Origin: Actinoplanes oblitus
Lineage (GTDB): Bacteria; Actinomycetota; Actinomycetes; Mycobacteriales; Micromonosporaceae
Length of the DNA: 64,000 nucleotides
Direction: 5' to 3'
Assembly: GCF_030252345.1 (NCBI RefSeq)
Contig: NZ_CP126980.1
Span: forward strand, 4,541,501 to 4,605,500
A program made the position numbers and the translations under genes. How positions within the stretch are numbered: the first letter of the stretch is position 1; each line of letters starts with the position of its first letter. Below, piece after piece: positions 54,636 through 64,000 of the stretch. The notes beneath the pieces were generated by a model. The model saw only the letters and a program-made list of their open reading frames with translations. It was not told where the DNA came from and ran no database searches.

Positions 54636-55459
54636 CCCTTCATCGCCTTCGGGTCCAGACCGGCCAGGGGATCGCCGGTGACCTCGGCGTTGTGCGCGTG
54701 GGCCAGGTGGTGCAGGCCGAACACCGCGTCCATCCCGGCGCGCATGCCCATCAGGTCCTCGCACTGGTTGAGCGCCCGCTTGGCCAGCGCGAGACCGAAC
54801 GGCGGCATCGCCGCGACCCGCCCGGCCAGCGCGAGCACCACCGGTTCCAGGTCGGCGCGGGGCACGACCCGCTGGACCATGCCGATGTCGTACGCCCGGC
54901 GCGCGTCGAAGCGGTCGCCGGTGAACAGCACCTCGCGGGCGAAGCGCGGTCCCAGCGCCCACGGGTGCGCGAAGTACTCCACGCCGGGAATGCCCATCCG
55001 CAGCACCGGGTCGGCGAAGAACGCGTCCTCGGCCGCCACGATCAGGTCGCAGACCCAGGCCAGCATCATCCCGCCGGCGACGCAGGCGCCCTGCACCATC
55101 GCGATGGTCGGTTTCGGGATCTCCCGCCACCGCCGGCACATGCCCAGGTAGACCTCGATCTCCCGGGCGTACCGCCGGTCGGCGCCGGCGCGGTCGGTGT
55201 GGTCCCACCAGATCCCGGCCCGGCGCGTGAAGGGCGTGTCCGCGTCCCGCCCCGGCGAGCCGATGTCGTGCCCGGCCGAGAAGTGCTCGCCGGCCCCGGC
55301 CAGGACGATCACCCGTACCGCGGGGTCGTCGACGGCCCGGGAGAACGCGGCGTCCAGCGCGTACGTCATCGCGGAGTTCTGCGCGTTGCGGTAGCGCGGC
55401 CGGTTCATCGTCACCCTCGCGAGTTCGCCCCGGCGTTCGTAGAGCACCTCGTCAGACAT
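54632..55459 (-). CDS. Enoyl-CoA hydratase/isomerase family protein
   Basis: 275 aa crotonase. MNRPRYRNAQNSAMTYAL, FSAGHDIGSPG (oxyanion hole), then VQGACVAGGMMLAWVCDLIVA and EDAFFADPVLRMGIPGVE. The loop between (about 65-100) is longer than in plain hydratases. It sits between fadD3 and fadE31, so it is expected to act on the HIP-CoA side of the pathway. In Mtb the equivalent place has no hydratase, whereas EchA20/IpdC lie elsewhere; which, if any, it replaces is open. ATG 55459 overlaps the fadD3 stop by 8 bp. Confidence 0.87.
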   Translation of the reverse strand: MSDEVLYERRGELARVTMNRPRYRNAQNSAMTYALDAAFSRAVDDPAVRVIVLAGAGEHFSAGHDIGSPGRDADTPFTRRAGIWWDHTDRAGADRRYAREIEVYLGMCRRWREIPKPTIAMVQGACVAGGMMLAWVCDLIVAAEDAFFADPVLRMGIPGVEYFAHPWALGPRFAREVLFTGDRFDARRAYDIGMVQRVVPRADLEPVVLALAGRVAAMPPFGLALAKRALNQCEDLMGMRAGMDAVFGLHHLAHAHNAEVTGDPLAGLDPKAMKG

Positions 55460-56948
55460 CGGCGGCCTCCGTGCGCAGCAGGTATTTGAGCACCTTGCCC
55501 GAGGCGTTGTGCGGCAGCTCGGCCCGCAGCTCGACGGCACGCGGCACCTTGTAGCCGGCGAGCCGTCCCCGGCAGAACGCGAGCACCTCGGTCTCGGCGA
55601 GCGAGTGGCCCGGCCGGCACACCACGAACGCCTTGCCGACCTCGCCGAGCCGCCGGTCCGGCACCCCGATCACGGCCGCCTCGGCGACCTGCGGCAGGCC
55701 GGCCAGGGCTCGCTCCACCTCGGCCGGGTAGACGTTGAAGCCACCGCAGATGTACATGTCCTTGAGCCGGTCGGTGATGGTCAGGTAGCCGTGCTCGTCG
55801 AGCCGCCCGACGTCCCCGGTGTGCAACCAGCCGTCCGCGTCGATCGCCTCGGCGGTGGCCACCGGATCGTCCAGATAGCCCAGCATCGTGTTCGGCCCGC
55901 GCAGCAGGATCTCCCCGGTGGGCCGGTCGATCCGGACCTCGAACCCGGCCGCGGCGCGCCCGGAGGTCTCGGCCACGATCGCGGCGTCGTCACCGGGACG
56001 GCACATGGTGGCCACGACCGCCTCGGTCAATCCGTACGCGGTGAGCACCTCCACGCCCAGCTCCGCACGCATCCGCTCGACCAGCGCGGGCGGCACCGTG
56101 GCCGCCCCGGTGACCGCCAGGCGCAGGCTCGACAGGTCGTACCGGCCGGCCTCCGGATGGTCCAGCAGGCTGGTGTAGAGGGTGGGCGGCCCGGGCAGCA
56201 CGGTGATCCGCTCGGCGGCGATCAGCTCCAGCACGCGCGGCACGTCGAAGACCGCCTGCGGCACGATGGTGGCCCCGCTGACCAGGCAGGCCAGGATGCC
56301 CGCCTTGAGGCCGAAGCTGTGGAAGAACGGGTTGACCACCAGGTACCGGTCGCCGGGGTGGAGCCCGGCGATCCCGGCCCAGGCCTCCGCGACGGCCAGC
56401 GACTGCCGGTGCGCGCTCATCACGCCCTTGCTGCGCCCGGTCGTCCCCGAGGTGAACAGGATGTCGGCGACGTCGTCGGGGGAGACCCGCTCGGCCCGGG
56501 CGCCGGCCTCGGCGTCGGGCACCGCCTCACCCCGGGCCAGGAAGCCGGCCCACCCCCGCGGGATCGACACCACCATCTCGGGCAGCGAGGCGGCGGCCGC
56601 GCGCAGGCCGGCCAGGCGGTCGACGCCCAGGAACGGGCCGATGACGACCAGGCCGCGGGCACCGGACCGCCGGATCACGTCGAGGGCCTCGACCGCGGTG
56701 AACCGGGTGTTGACCGGCACCAGCGTGCCGCCCGCGCAGCTCACCGCGAGCGCGGTGAGCACCCACTCCACCGAGTTCGGCGCCCACAGCGCCAGCCGAT
56801 CACCGGGCCGCAGGCCGCCGGCGATCAGCGCCCGGGCCACCCGCCGCACCTCGCCGGCCAACTGCCCATAGGTCAGCCGGCCGAGGGCCGGGGCCGAGGC
56901 GAACCGGCCGGCCGCGCGGGACAGGGCCGCGGGGATGGTCGAGGGCAT
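55452..56948 (-). CDS. fadD3: HIP-CoA ligase FadD3
   Basis: 498 aa adenylate-forming acyl-CoA synthetase (Mtb FadD3 about 507 aa). P-loop-like motif ILFTSGTTGRSKGVMSAHRQ, hinge DGWLHTGDVGRLDEHGYLTI, DRLKDMYICGGFNVYPAEVE and terminal lysine NASGKVLKYLLR. GGGAGGTG lies upstream of the ATG at 56948. With the KstR2 box upstream, the downstream fadE31-32-33 genes and divergent fadE30, the context is that of FadD3, which activates the C/D-ring propionate HIP. Regulation by a KstR2-type repressor is predicted. Confidence 0.9.
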   Translation of the reverse strand: MPSTIPAALSRAAGRFASAPALGRLTYGQLAGEVRRVARALIAGGLRPGDRLALWAPNSVEWVLTALAVSCAGGTLVPVNTRFTAVEALDVIRRSGARGLVVIGPFLGVDRLAGLRAAAASLPEMVVSIPRGWAGFLARGEAVPDAEAGARAERVSPDDVADILFTSGTTGRSKGVMSAHRQSLAVAEAWAGIAGLHPGDRYLVVNPFFHSFGLKAGILACLVSGATIVPQAVFDVPRVLELIAAERITVLPGPPTLYTSLLDHPEAGRYDLSSLRLAVTGAATVPPALVERMRAELGVEVLTAYGLTEAVVATMCRPGDDAAIVAETSGRAAAGFEVRIDRPTGEILLRGPNTMLGYLDDPVATAEAIDADGWLHTGDVGRLDEHGYLTITDRLKDMYICGGFNVYPAEVERALAGLPQVAEAAVIGVPDRRLGEVGKAFVVCRPGHSLAETEVLAFCRGRLAGYKVPRAVELRAELPHNASGKVLKYLLRTEAADV

Positions 56949-57058
56949 CACACCTCCCGGGAACGGCTCCGCTCGCCTCCGTCGGACCCCGGCCGCGGTG
57001 CCGCACCGCTGACCGGCTGACGGGGCGACCGGGCTGACCGAGCAACCGTGGTCACCCA

Positions 57059-57072
57059 AGCAAGTGCTTGGT
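57059..57072. promoter_or_regulatory. KstR2 operator between fadD3 and fadE30
   Basis: AGCAAGTGCTTGGT fits AnCAAGnnCTTGnT at all defined positions. It lies 36 bp upstream of fadE30 and 111 bp from fadD3. KstR2 is released by HIP-CoA and controls exactly these genes in Mycobacterium. It is distinct in sequence from the KstR boxes elsewhere in the window. Confidence 0.88.
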
Positions 57073-57107
57073 AGGGTGAGCGTACGCGTGGGGCGGGAGG
57101 CGGGCCA

Positions 57108-58262
57108 GTGGAGGACGACCGGGAGTTCAGGCGCGAGGTCCGGGACTGGCTCGCCGCGAATGTGACAGACGACCTGCGCGGCGCGGGCGGTGCCGGCCGG
57201 GAGACCGAGGCCTTCGACAGGCGCCTCGCCTTCACCAGGCGCCTGGCCGCCGCCGGGTGGAGCACCCTGGCCTGGCCGGTCGAGCACGGCGGCCGCGGCG
57301 CGTCGCTGGCCCGCCAGGTGATCTTCCACGAGGAGTACGCGCGGGCCGGCGCGCCCGGCCGGGTCGACCACATCGGCGTCACCATGGTCGGTCCCACCCT
57401 GATCCGGCTCGGCACCGACCGGCAGCGGCGGCGGTTCCTGCCCGGCATCGCCGCGGCCACCGAGCTGTGGTGTCAGGGCTACTCCGAGCCCGGCGCCGGC
57501 TCCGACCTCGCCGCCGTGACCACCCGGGCCGAGCTGGACGGCGACCACTGGGTGCTCACCGGGCAGAAGGTGTGGACGTCGCTGGCCCACGTGGCCGACT
57601 GGTGTTTCGTGCTGGCCCGCACCGCGCCGGTCCCGGCGGGCGCCTCCCGGCACGCCGGCCTGTCCTACCTGTTGGTGCCGATGCGCCAGAGCGGTGTCAC
57701 GGTCCGCCCGATCCGTCAGCTCACCGGCGACAGCGAGTTCAACGAGGTCTTCTTCGACGGCGCCCGCACCGAGCGGGACCTGGTCGTCGGCGAGCCCGGC
57801 CAGGGCTGGCGGGTGGCGATGGCGACGCTGGGCTTCGAGCGTGGTGCGGCCACCGTCGGCCAGCAGGTCGGCTTCCAGCGCGATCTCGACGACCTGGTGG
57901 CGCTCGCCGGGCGCACCGGCGCGGTCGCCGACCCGGCCGTGCGGGAGCGGCTGGCCCGGGCGTGGATGGACCTGACCGTGCTGCGCGCGCACACCCTGCG
58001 GGTGCTCGCCGAGCCGCCCTCGGTGGGCACCGCCTCGGTCATCAAGCTCCTGTGGTCGCGCTGGCGGCAGGGGCTCGGCGAGCTCGCGATGACCATCCTC
58101 GGGCCGGCCGGGGTGGCATCGGACGGCGACGGCGAGGTCGACCGCTGGCGGCGGCTGTTCCTGTTCAGCCGGGCGGACACCATCTACGGCGGCTCCAGCG
58201 AGATCCAGCGCGGCATCCTCGCGGAGCGCGTGCTGGGCCTGCCGAGACAGGACCGCCGGTGA
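57108..58262 (+). CDS. fadE30: Acyl-CoA dehydrogenase FadE30
   Basis: 384 aa from a GTG at 57108 (VEDDREFRREVRDWLAANV). Motifs WCQGYSEPGAGSDLAAVTTRAE, LTGQKVWTSLAHVADWCFVLAR and GGSSEIQRGILAERVLGLPR. FadE30 dehydrogenates HIP-CoA, an early step after FadD3. The fadE30-ipdF order and the KstR2 box upstream support the assignment. The gene is followed by a repetitive stretch and ipdF. Confidence 0.88.
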   Translation: MEDDREFRREVRDWLAANVTDDLRGAGGAGRETEAFDRRLAFTRRLAAAGWSTLAWPVEHGGRGASLARQVIFHEEYARAGAPGRVDHIGVTMVGPTLIRLGTDRQRRRFLPGIAAATELWCQGYSEPGAGSDLAAVTTRAELDGDHWVLTGQKVWTSLAHVADWCFVLARTAPVPAGASRHAGLSYLLVPMRQSGVTVRPIRQLTGDSEFNEVFFDGARTERDLVVGEPGQGWRVAMATLGFERGAATVGQQVGFQRDLDDLVALAGRTGAVADPAVRERLARAWMDLTVLRAHTLRVLAEPPSVGTASVIKLLWSRWRQGLGELAMTILGPAGVASDGDGEVDRWRRLFLFSRADTIYGGSSEIQRGILAERVLGLPRQDRR

Positions 58263-58366
58263 GGCCGGCCGAGGCGAGAGTGCCCGGTGAGGCCGGGCGA
58301 GGCGAGGGCGCCGGTGAGGGCCGTGCCGGCGGACCGCTCGCCGAGCCGGCCGGGGCGGGACCGCCG

Positions 58367-59155
58367 ATGACGGGCGTTCCGGCGAGCGGGCCGCCCGAGG
58401 GCCGGGCGCTGCTCGACGGCAAGGTCGTGGTGGTGACCGCCGCGGCCGGCACCGGGATCGGCTGCGCGATCGCCGAGCGCTGCCTCGCCGAGGGCGCCCG
58501 GGTGGTGCTCAGCGACCGGCACGAGCGACGTCTCGCCGCGACCTGCGAGCGCCTGGCGACGGCGTACGCCAATCGGGTCTTGCCCCTGGTCTGTGATGTC
58601 ACCGACGACAGTGCCGTGCGGTCCCTGGTGAGTGGCGCGGCCAGGGAGTTCGGGCGGCTCGACGTCATGATCAACAACGCCGGGCTGGGTGGTGAGCGGG
58701 CGGTCGACGAGATGTCCGACGACGAGTGGGACCTGGTCCTGGACGTCACGCTGACCGGCACCTTCCGGTGCACCAGGGCGGCACTGCGCCAGATGATCGC
58801 GCAGGGTGGCGGGGGAGCGGTGGTCAACAACGCCTCGGTGCTCGGCTGGCGGGCGCAGGCCGGGCAGGCCCACTACGCGGCGGCGAAGGCCGGGGTGATG
58901 GCGTTCACCCGATGTGCCGCGCTCGACGTGGCCGGGCACGGCATCCGGGTCAACGCGGTCGCGCCCAGCCTCGCCACCCACCCGCACCTGAGCAAGGTGA
59001 TCAGCGAACCGGAGCTGGCCGAACTGGCCCGGCGCGAGGCGTTCGGCCGGGCCGCGCAGCCGTGGGAGGTGGCGACCGTGGTGGCGTTCCTGGCCAGCGA
59101 CTACGCCTCCTATCTCACCGGCGAGGTGATCTCGGTGAGTAGCCAGCACCCGTGA
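58367..59155 (+). CDS. ipdF: 5-OH-HIP-CoA dehydrogenase-type SDR IpdF
   Basis: 262 aa short-chain dehydrogenase. Cofactor motif TAAAGTGIG (24-32), DVMINNAGLGG, catalytic region ASVLGWRAQAGQAHYAAAK with Ser-Tyr-Lys, and C-terminal FLASDYASYLTGEVISVSS, all very close to mycobacterial IpdF (Rv3559c). It oxidises the 5-hydroxy group of HIP-CoA. The ATG at 58367 is preferred; an in-frame GTG at 58259 overlapping the fadE30 stop would add 36 low-complexity residues (E/G/A/R-rich, encoded by imperfect GAGGCCGG-like repeats), which may just be leader. Confidence 0.87.
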   Translation: MTGVPASGPPEGRALLDGKVVVVTAAAGTGIGCAIAERCLAEGARVVLSDRHERRLAATCERLATAYANRVLPLVCDVTDDSAVRSLVSGAAREFGRLDVMINNAGLGGERAVDEMSDDEWDLVLDVTLTGTFRCTRAALRQMIAQGGGGAVVNNASVLGWRAQAGQAHYAAAKAGVMAFTRCAALDVAGHGIRVNAVAPSLATHPHLSKVISEPELAELARREAFGRAAQPWEVATVVAFLASDYASYLTGEVISVSSQHP

Positions 59156-59403
59156 CCGCCGGCGCTGTGCCCAGGGCACCCGGGCGACGGTCCACCGGCA
59201 CTTCCCCGGCGAGGAGGACCTGGTCCTCGCCCATCTGCAGGCGGCCGGCCAGGCCATCCGCGGCCCGATCGACAAGCTTGTCGCCGCCGGGATGCCACCG
59301 GCCGACGCCGTGCGCGCGGTGGCCGTCTCGATCGCCGCCGGGATCCGGTCGCCAGGCGTCCGGCGATTGAGGGGCGTCGATTTCTCTGCCAGGATGGCGG
59401 GAT
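59156..59403 (+). pseudogene. TetR-type regulator remnant (possible kstR2 relic)
   Basis: From 59169 one frame reads QGTRATVHRHFPGEEDLVLA, then HLQAAGQAIRGPIDKLVAAG and AVRAVAVSIAAGI, ending at a TGA at 59403. TVHRHFPGEEDLV is the recognition-helix end of a TetR HTH. The first half of the HTH and almost the whole ligand domain are gone and no start codon is present. It lies directly behind ipdF; in Mycobacterium kstR2 (Rv3557c) is close to ipdF (Rv3559c). Identity with KstR2 cannot be shown from so little sequence. Confidence 0.6.
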
Positions 59404-61411
59404 GGTGACGGCGCGAGGTCTCGGCTCGGTCCTGTCCGCTGTGGTGGTGCTGGTCACGGGTGTGCTCACCGTGACGCCGGCCGGTGCCGCGCCACCCGGC
59501 ACCGATCCGGAGACGCCGTGGCGCACCAGGCACTGGCCGCGGACTCAGCCGTGGCAGGCCGACGAGCCGGCCGCGCTGGCCAGGCCGGGCGGCGGGCCGC
59601 GGCCGATCGATCCGCAGCACTACGAGCTGCCGGACACGATGACCTGGTCGGACTACCGGAAGGTGCCCGGGACGAACTGGGCGGATCCGGCGGTACGCGG
59701 ATCGGAGCGGACCTTCAACGGCGCGCTCGTGCTGGTCGACTACCCGAACCAGCCCTTCGTGGTCACCCAGCCGGCGAACTCCACGATCTACGGCAACCCG
59801 TCCGGCGTACAGAATCTGGCCCGGGATCAGGTGCCGGCCTTCTATCGGGACTTCCTCAACAAGCCGGGCAAGCTCAACCGCGGGCACACCATCCACGAGT
59901 ACTGGATGGAGGACTCCGACGGCCGGTTCGGCATCGACCTGAGCGCGTTCGGCGTCTACCGGATGCCGAACCCCAGCCACGAGTACGGCATCGAGGACTT
60001 CATGCAGCACGGCAAGGGCTGCCCGGGCGGCGAGGTGTGCGGCCGGGACCTGCGTGCCGACGCGCGTGCCGCCTGGATCGCCGCGGTCGGCGAGGCGGAG
60101 GCCGCCCGGTACGACTTCGTCTTCTTCCTCTCGGCCGGCCAGGACGAGTCGTCCACCTGGCAGGAGTTCGGCCCGATGAAGTTCACCACCAAGGAGGACG
60201 TCACCGACGAGTTCGGCCCGCCGGACGAGTCGCTGCCGAACTGGAACGACACCCGCTACGTCCCGTGGACCTCCTGGCAGGCGTCGTCGAACATCTGGCC
60301 GAACGCCGCCGCCGGCAGTTCCCTGCAGGCGGAGAGTTCCGGCATGTCGACGTACGCCCACGAGTTCAGCCACATCCTCGGCGTCGGCGACAACTACAAC
60401 AATCCGTACGGCGTCCCGCCCCGCCGCGACTACAGCGGGCCGTGGGAGATGCTCAGCCGCGGCACGTTCAACGGGCCCGGCGGACCGCACAGCCGCTGGC
60501 TGATCCCGGGCACCGCGGGATCGTCGATGGGCGCGCAACACATGCTGCGCAACAAGATGAAGCTCGGCATCGTCGACGACGGCGCCGTGCTGAAACTGTC
60601 CCGCGCCGCCCTGGCCACCTCCGGAGTCGTGGTGACCAGGATGACGGCCCGCGAGGTGGACCCGGGCGGCCGGCGGCTGGCCGGGATCAACGTGACACTG
60701 GACGGTGGCGACCGGTCGGCCGCGTGCGACCCGGCCACCGATCCGTACTGTGACGGCGGCGGGTACGACAACTACACCCTCGAAGTGGTCGACCGGATGG
60801 GCTTCGACTCGTTCACCCCGGACTCCGGGGTGCTGCTGGCGAAGACGAAGAACGCGGACAGCGCGCCGTTCATCTGGACGGTGGACGCCAACCCGCAGGA
60901 CATCGACAAGGTCGACTTCGTGCTGCCGGACGGTACCCCGCAGAAGATGACCATCGGCGACTACCGGCAGCTGTCCGACGCGCTGTTCCACGCGGGGACC
61001 GGGTCGGGCAGCGAGTTCGAGTACGTGGACACGGCGAACCGGCTGCAGTTCTACGTGCTCGACCGGCAGCGGGACCGGAACGGGGTGTTGTCGTACCAGG
61101 TGGCGGTGCGGTCGCTCGACGGGGCGGGGCCGTCCGCGCGCGGGGTGCGGGCCCTCCCGGCGTCGGCCCGGCTCGACAAGTCCGGCTGGGCGCGATGCAC
61201 CATCCCGGTACGCAACACCGGGCGCGGTGACGACGTCTTCCGGGTCACGGCGCAGGGGGCGACGCTGCCGCGTGCGGTGATCGCCGTGTCCGGCGGCCGG
61301 ACTTCGGCGGTGGAGGTCTACGTCAACCGCGCGGCGAAGGTGTCGGTCACCGTCGCCTCGGAGAGCGATCCGGCCGCCACGACCACCACCTCCTGCACGG
61401 CGCGGCGCTGA
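59402..61411 (+). CDS. Secreted M6-family metalloprotease
   Basis: 669 aa. Signal peptide with TVTPAGAA cleavage region at about 30. The catalytic motif HEFSHILGVGDNYNN (around residue 319) is the M6 immune-inhibitor-A-type HExxH with the downstream Asp. WMEDSDGRFGIDLSAFG matches the family's N-terminal part, and MSTYAHEFSH follows a long loop. The C-terminal ~120 aa form a beta-type domain (APGSARGVRALPAS...), perhaps for substrate binding. Exported; it degrades proteins outside the cell. Unrelated to the neighbouring steroid genes. Confidence 0.88.
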   Translation: MVTARGLGSVLSAVVVLVTGVLTVTPAGAAPPGTDPETPWRTRHWPRTQPWQADEPAALARPGGGPRPIDPQHYELPDTMTWSDYRKVPGTNWADPAVRGSERTFNGALVLVDYPNQPFVVTQPANSTIYGNPSGVQNLARDQVPAFYRDFLNKPGKLNRGHTIHEYWMEDSDGRFGIDLSAFGVYRMPNPSHEYGIEDFMQHGKGCPGGEVCGRDLRADARAAWIAAVGEAEAARYDFVFFLSAGQDESSTWQEFGPMKFTTKEDVTDEFGPPDESLPNWNDTRYVPWTSWQASSNIWPNAAAGSSLQAESSGMSTYAHEFSHILGVGDNYNNPYGVPPRRDYSGPWEMLSRGTFNGPGGPHSRWLIPGTAGSSMGAQHMLRNKMKLGIVDDGAVLKLSRAALATSGVVVTRMTAREVDPGGRRLAGINVTLDGGDRSAACDPATDPYCDGGGYDNYTLEVVDRMGFDSFTPDSGVLLAKTKNADSAPFIWTVDANPQDIDKVDFVLPDGTPQKMTIGDYRQLSDALFHAGTGSGSEFEYVDTANRLQFYVLDRQRDRNGVLSYQVAVRSLDGAGPSARGVRALPASARLDKSGWARCTIPVRNTGRGDDVFRVTAQGATLPRAVIAVSGGRTSAVEVYVNRAAKVSVTVASESDPAATTTTSCTARR

Positions 61412-61441
61412 CCGGCCGGCCCGCGACCGTGCCCGCCGTCC

Positions 61442-62634
<1,193 letters not shown>

Positions 62635-62661
62635 ATATCGAAGCACAGGAGTTTGAATCGG

Positions 62662-62675
62662 TAGAACCTGTTATC
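62662..62675. promoter_or_regulatory. KstR operator 2 of fadA5/cyp125 gap
   Basis: TAGAACCTGTTATC matches TnnAACnnGTTnnA except the last base and ends 11 bp before the GTG of cyp125. The two centres are 41 bp apart, about four helical turns, so two repressor dimers could bind on the same face. Confidence 0.75.
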
Positions 62676-62686
62676 GAGGAGGAGCC

Positions 62687-63910
62687 GTGAGAGACCTCAC
62701 CGACCCGGAGATCTACGTCCACGGCATCCCGCACGCCGAGTTCGCCGAGCTGCGCCGCGACGCCCCGGTGTCGTGGATCCCGCAGGCCCGCGGCAGCGCC
62801 GGGTTCGACGACGAGGGCTACTGGGCGGTGACCCGGCACGCCGACGTGATGACCGTGTCCCGGGACAGCGAGACGTTCTCCAGCTGGGAGAACACGGCAA
62901 TCGTCAGATTCCAGGCGGACATGCCCCGCGATCGGATCGAGATGCAGCGCGCCGTGCTGCTCAACATGGACCCGCCGCAGCACACCCAGCAGCGCGCCAT
63001 CGTGTCCCGCGGCTTCACCCCGCGAGCGATGAACAATTTGCGTACGGCGCTCGCCGCCCGCGCCGAGCGGATAGTCCGGGAGGCCGGCGAGTCGGCCACG
63101 GGCGACTTCGTCACCGAGATCGCCTGCGAACTGCCCCTGCAGGCGATCGCCGAGCTGCTCGGCGTGCCGCAGGAGGACCGCCGCAACGTCTTCGACTGGT
63201 CGAACTCGATGATCGGCTACGACGACCCGGAGTACCGCGGCGGCGCCGATCCGATGGAACCGGCGATGGAGCTGCTGGCGTACGCCATGAAGATGGCCGA
63301 GGAGCGCCAGGCGTGCCCGCGCGACGACATCGTGTCCACGCTGGTGCAGGCCGAGATCGGCGGCGAGCACCTGTCCGCCGACGAGTTCGGCTTCTTCGTG
63401 CTGATGCTGGCCGTGGCCGGCAACGAGACCACCCGCAACGCGATCTCGCACGGCATGCTCGCCCTGCTGGAGCACCCCGACCAGTGGGCGCTGTGGCAGG
63501 AGACCCGGCCGCGGACCGCCGTCGACGAGATCGTCCGCTGGGGCACCCCGGTGAACGTGTTCCAGCGCACCGCGACCCGCGACACCGAGCTGGGCGGGCA
63601 GCGGATCGTCCGGGGCGACCGGGTCGCGCTCTTCTACGGCTCGGCGAACTTCGACGAGGAGGTCTTCGACCACCCGGAACGGTTCGACATCACCCGCAGC
63701 CCCAACCCGCACCTCGGCTTCGGCGGCAGCGGCGCCCACTTCTGCCTCGGCGCCAACCTGGCCCGCCTGGAGATCGACCTCATCTTCCACGCGATCGCCG
63801 ACCGGATGCCGCGGATCAGCCTGGCCGGCCCGCCGGAGCGTTTGCGGTCGGGTTGGCTCAACAGCATCAAGCACCTGCCGGTGCGGTACAGCTCAACCAC
63901 CGGGACGTGA
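62687..63910 (+). CDS. cyp125: Steroid C26/C27-hydroxylase CYP125
   Basis: 407 aa cytochrome P450 from a GTG at 62687 with GAGGAGGAG upstream. Haem motif GFGGSGAHFCLGANLAR, I-helix AGNETTRN, and family signature DPPQHTQQRAIVSRGFTPRAM. The N-terminus DLTDPEIYVHGIPHAEFAELRR is close to CYP125A. It oxidises the terminal methyl of the cholesterol-type side chain to a carboxylate. Needs ferredoxin/ferredoxin reductase from elsewhere. The gene is directly controlled by the upstream KstR site. Confidence 0.92.
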   Translation: MRDLTDPEIYVHGIPHAEFAELRRDAPVSWIPQARGSAGFDDEGYWAVTRHADVMTVSRDSETFSSWENTAIVRFQADMPRDRIEMQRAVLLNMDPPQHTQQRAIVSRGFTPRAMNNLRTALAARAERIVREAGESATGDFVTEIACELPLQAIAELLGVPQEDRRNVFDWSNSMIGYDDPEYRGGADPMEPAMELLAYAMKMAEERQACPRDDIVSTLVQAEIGGEHLSADEFGFFVLMLAVAGNETTRNAISHGMLALLEHPDQWALWQETRPRTAVDEIVRWGTPVNVFQRTATRDTELGGQRIVRGDRVALFYGSANFDEEVFDHPERFDITRSPNPHLGFGGSGAHFCLGANLARLEIDLIFHAIADRMPRISLAGPPERLRSGWLNSIKHLPVRYSSTTGT

Positions 63911-63925
63911 CACGCCCATCCGCGA

Positions 63926-63949
63926 CGGCGTCGCGGGCCGGCGACGCCG
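63926..63949 (+). terminator. Hairpin downstream of cyp125
   Basis: A perfect 9-bp inverted repeat (CGGCGTCGC / GCGACGCCG) with a 6-nt loop 15 bp after the cyp125 stop; likely terminator. A second palindrome, CCCAAAGGTTTGGG, follows at 63955-63968 and may be part of the next gene's promoter. Confidence 0.5.
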
Positions 63950-64000
63950 CCGTACCCAAAGGTTTGGGATACCTTCCCGGCGTCGTCGGTGCCGTTGTCG

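Overview
The window is very GC-rich and gene-dense, with many GTG starts and ATGA/GTGA start-stop overlaps. This is the style of a filamentous actinobacterium. A Micromonosporaceae genome such as Actinoplanes is plausible, but no rRNA or other taxonomic marker is present, so the genus is only a guess. I saw no tRNA, rRNA or CRISPR array.

The backbone is a steroid (cholesterol-type) catabolic gene set in three blocks. Block 1 (8.7-15.1 kb) holds a PaaI-type thioesterase, an SRPBCC protein, the repressor kstR, and the genes that remove the last three-carbon side-chain remnant: fadE28, fadE29, a fused chsH2-chsH1 hydratase and the aldolase ltp2. Block 2 (35.6-47.4 kb) holds ring A/B degradation: kstD, a second KstD-like flavoprotein, hsaE-hsaG-hsaF, kshB-(small ORF)-kshA and hsaA-hsaD-hsaC-hsaB. 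Block 3 (51.7-63.9 kb) holds the C/D-ring genes (fadD3, an enoyl-CoA hydratase, fadE31-32-33, fadE30, ipdF), then an M6 protease, then fadA5 and cyp125. Six KstR-type operators (TnnAACnnGTTnnA; the two at fadA5/cyp125 each miss the final base) mark the divergent promoters, and one perfect KstR2-type operator (AnCAAGnnCTTGnT) lies between fadD3 and fadE30. The intact kstR2 gene is not in the window, but a truncated TetR remnant sits just behind ipdF, close to where kstR2 lies in Mycobacterium.

Between the blocks lie accessory regions. The left end (1-7.3 kb) has a TIR/transmembrane/coiled-coil/WD40 protein cut by the window edge and a three-gene pseudopilin operon carrying five Ig-like repeats and ricin-type repeats. 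The region 15.2-20.9 kb holds small unknown proteins, a P-loop kinase-like protein, a chemotaxis receptor and a GNAT acetyltransferase. The region 20.9-34.9 kb is one compact eight-gene minus-strand operon: a neprosin-family protein without a signal peptide, a small partner ORF, and five giant (672-982 aa) beta-rich proteins, three of them clear paralogues sharing a [FY]-Y-x-[LM]-P N-terminal module and a PQG module, one with an inserted OmpA-like domain. I recognise no described system with this composition; it is the best candidate here for an undescribed one. The region 47.4-51.6 kb holds an IS701-type transposase remnant, a quinone oxidoreductase with a divergent AraC regulator, a zinc-finger-like unknown and a MOSC protein.

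Micro-evolution is visible in several places: a 65-bp tandem duplication at the chsH/ltp2 junction, a 27-bp in-frame minisatellite (4 units) inside hsaB, an 18-bp PPGGTT-coding array, and IS, integrase and TetR fragments.
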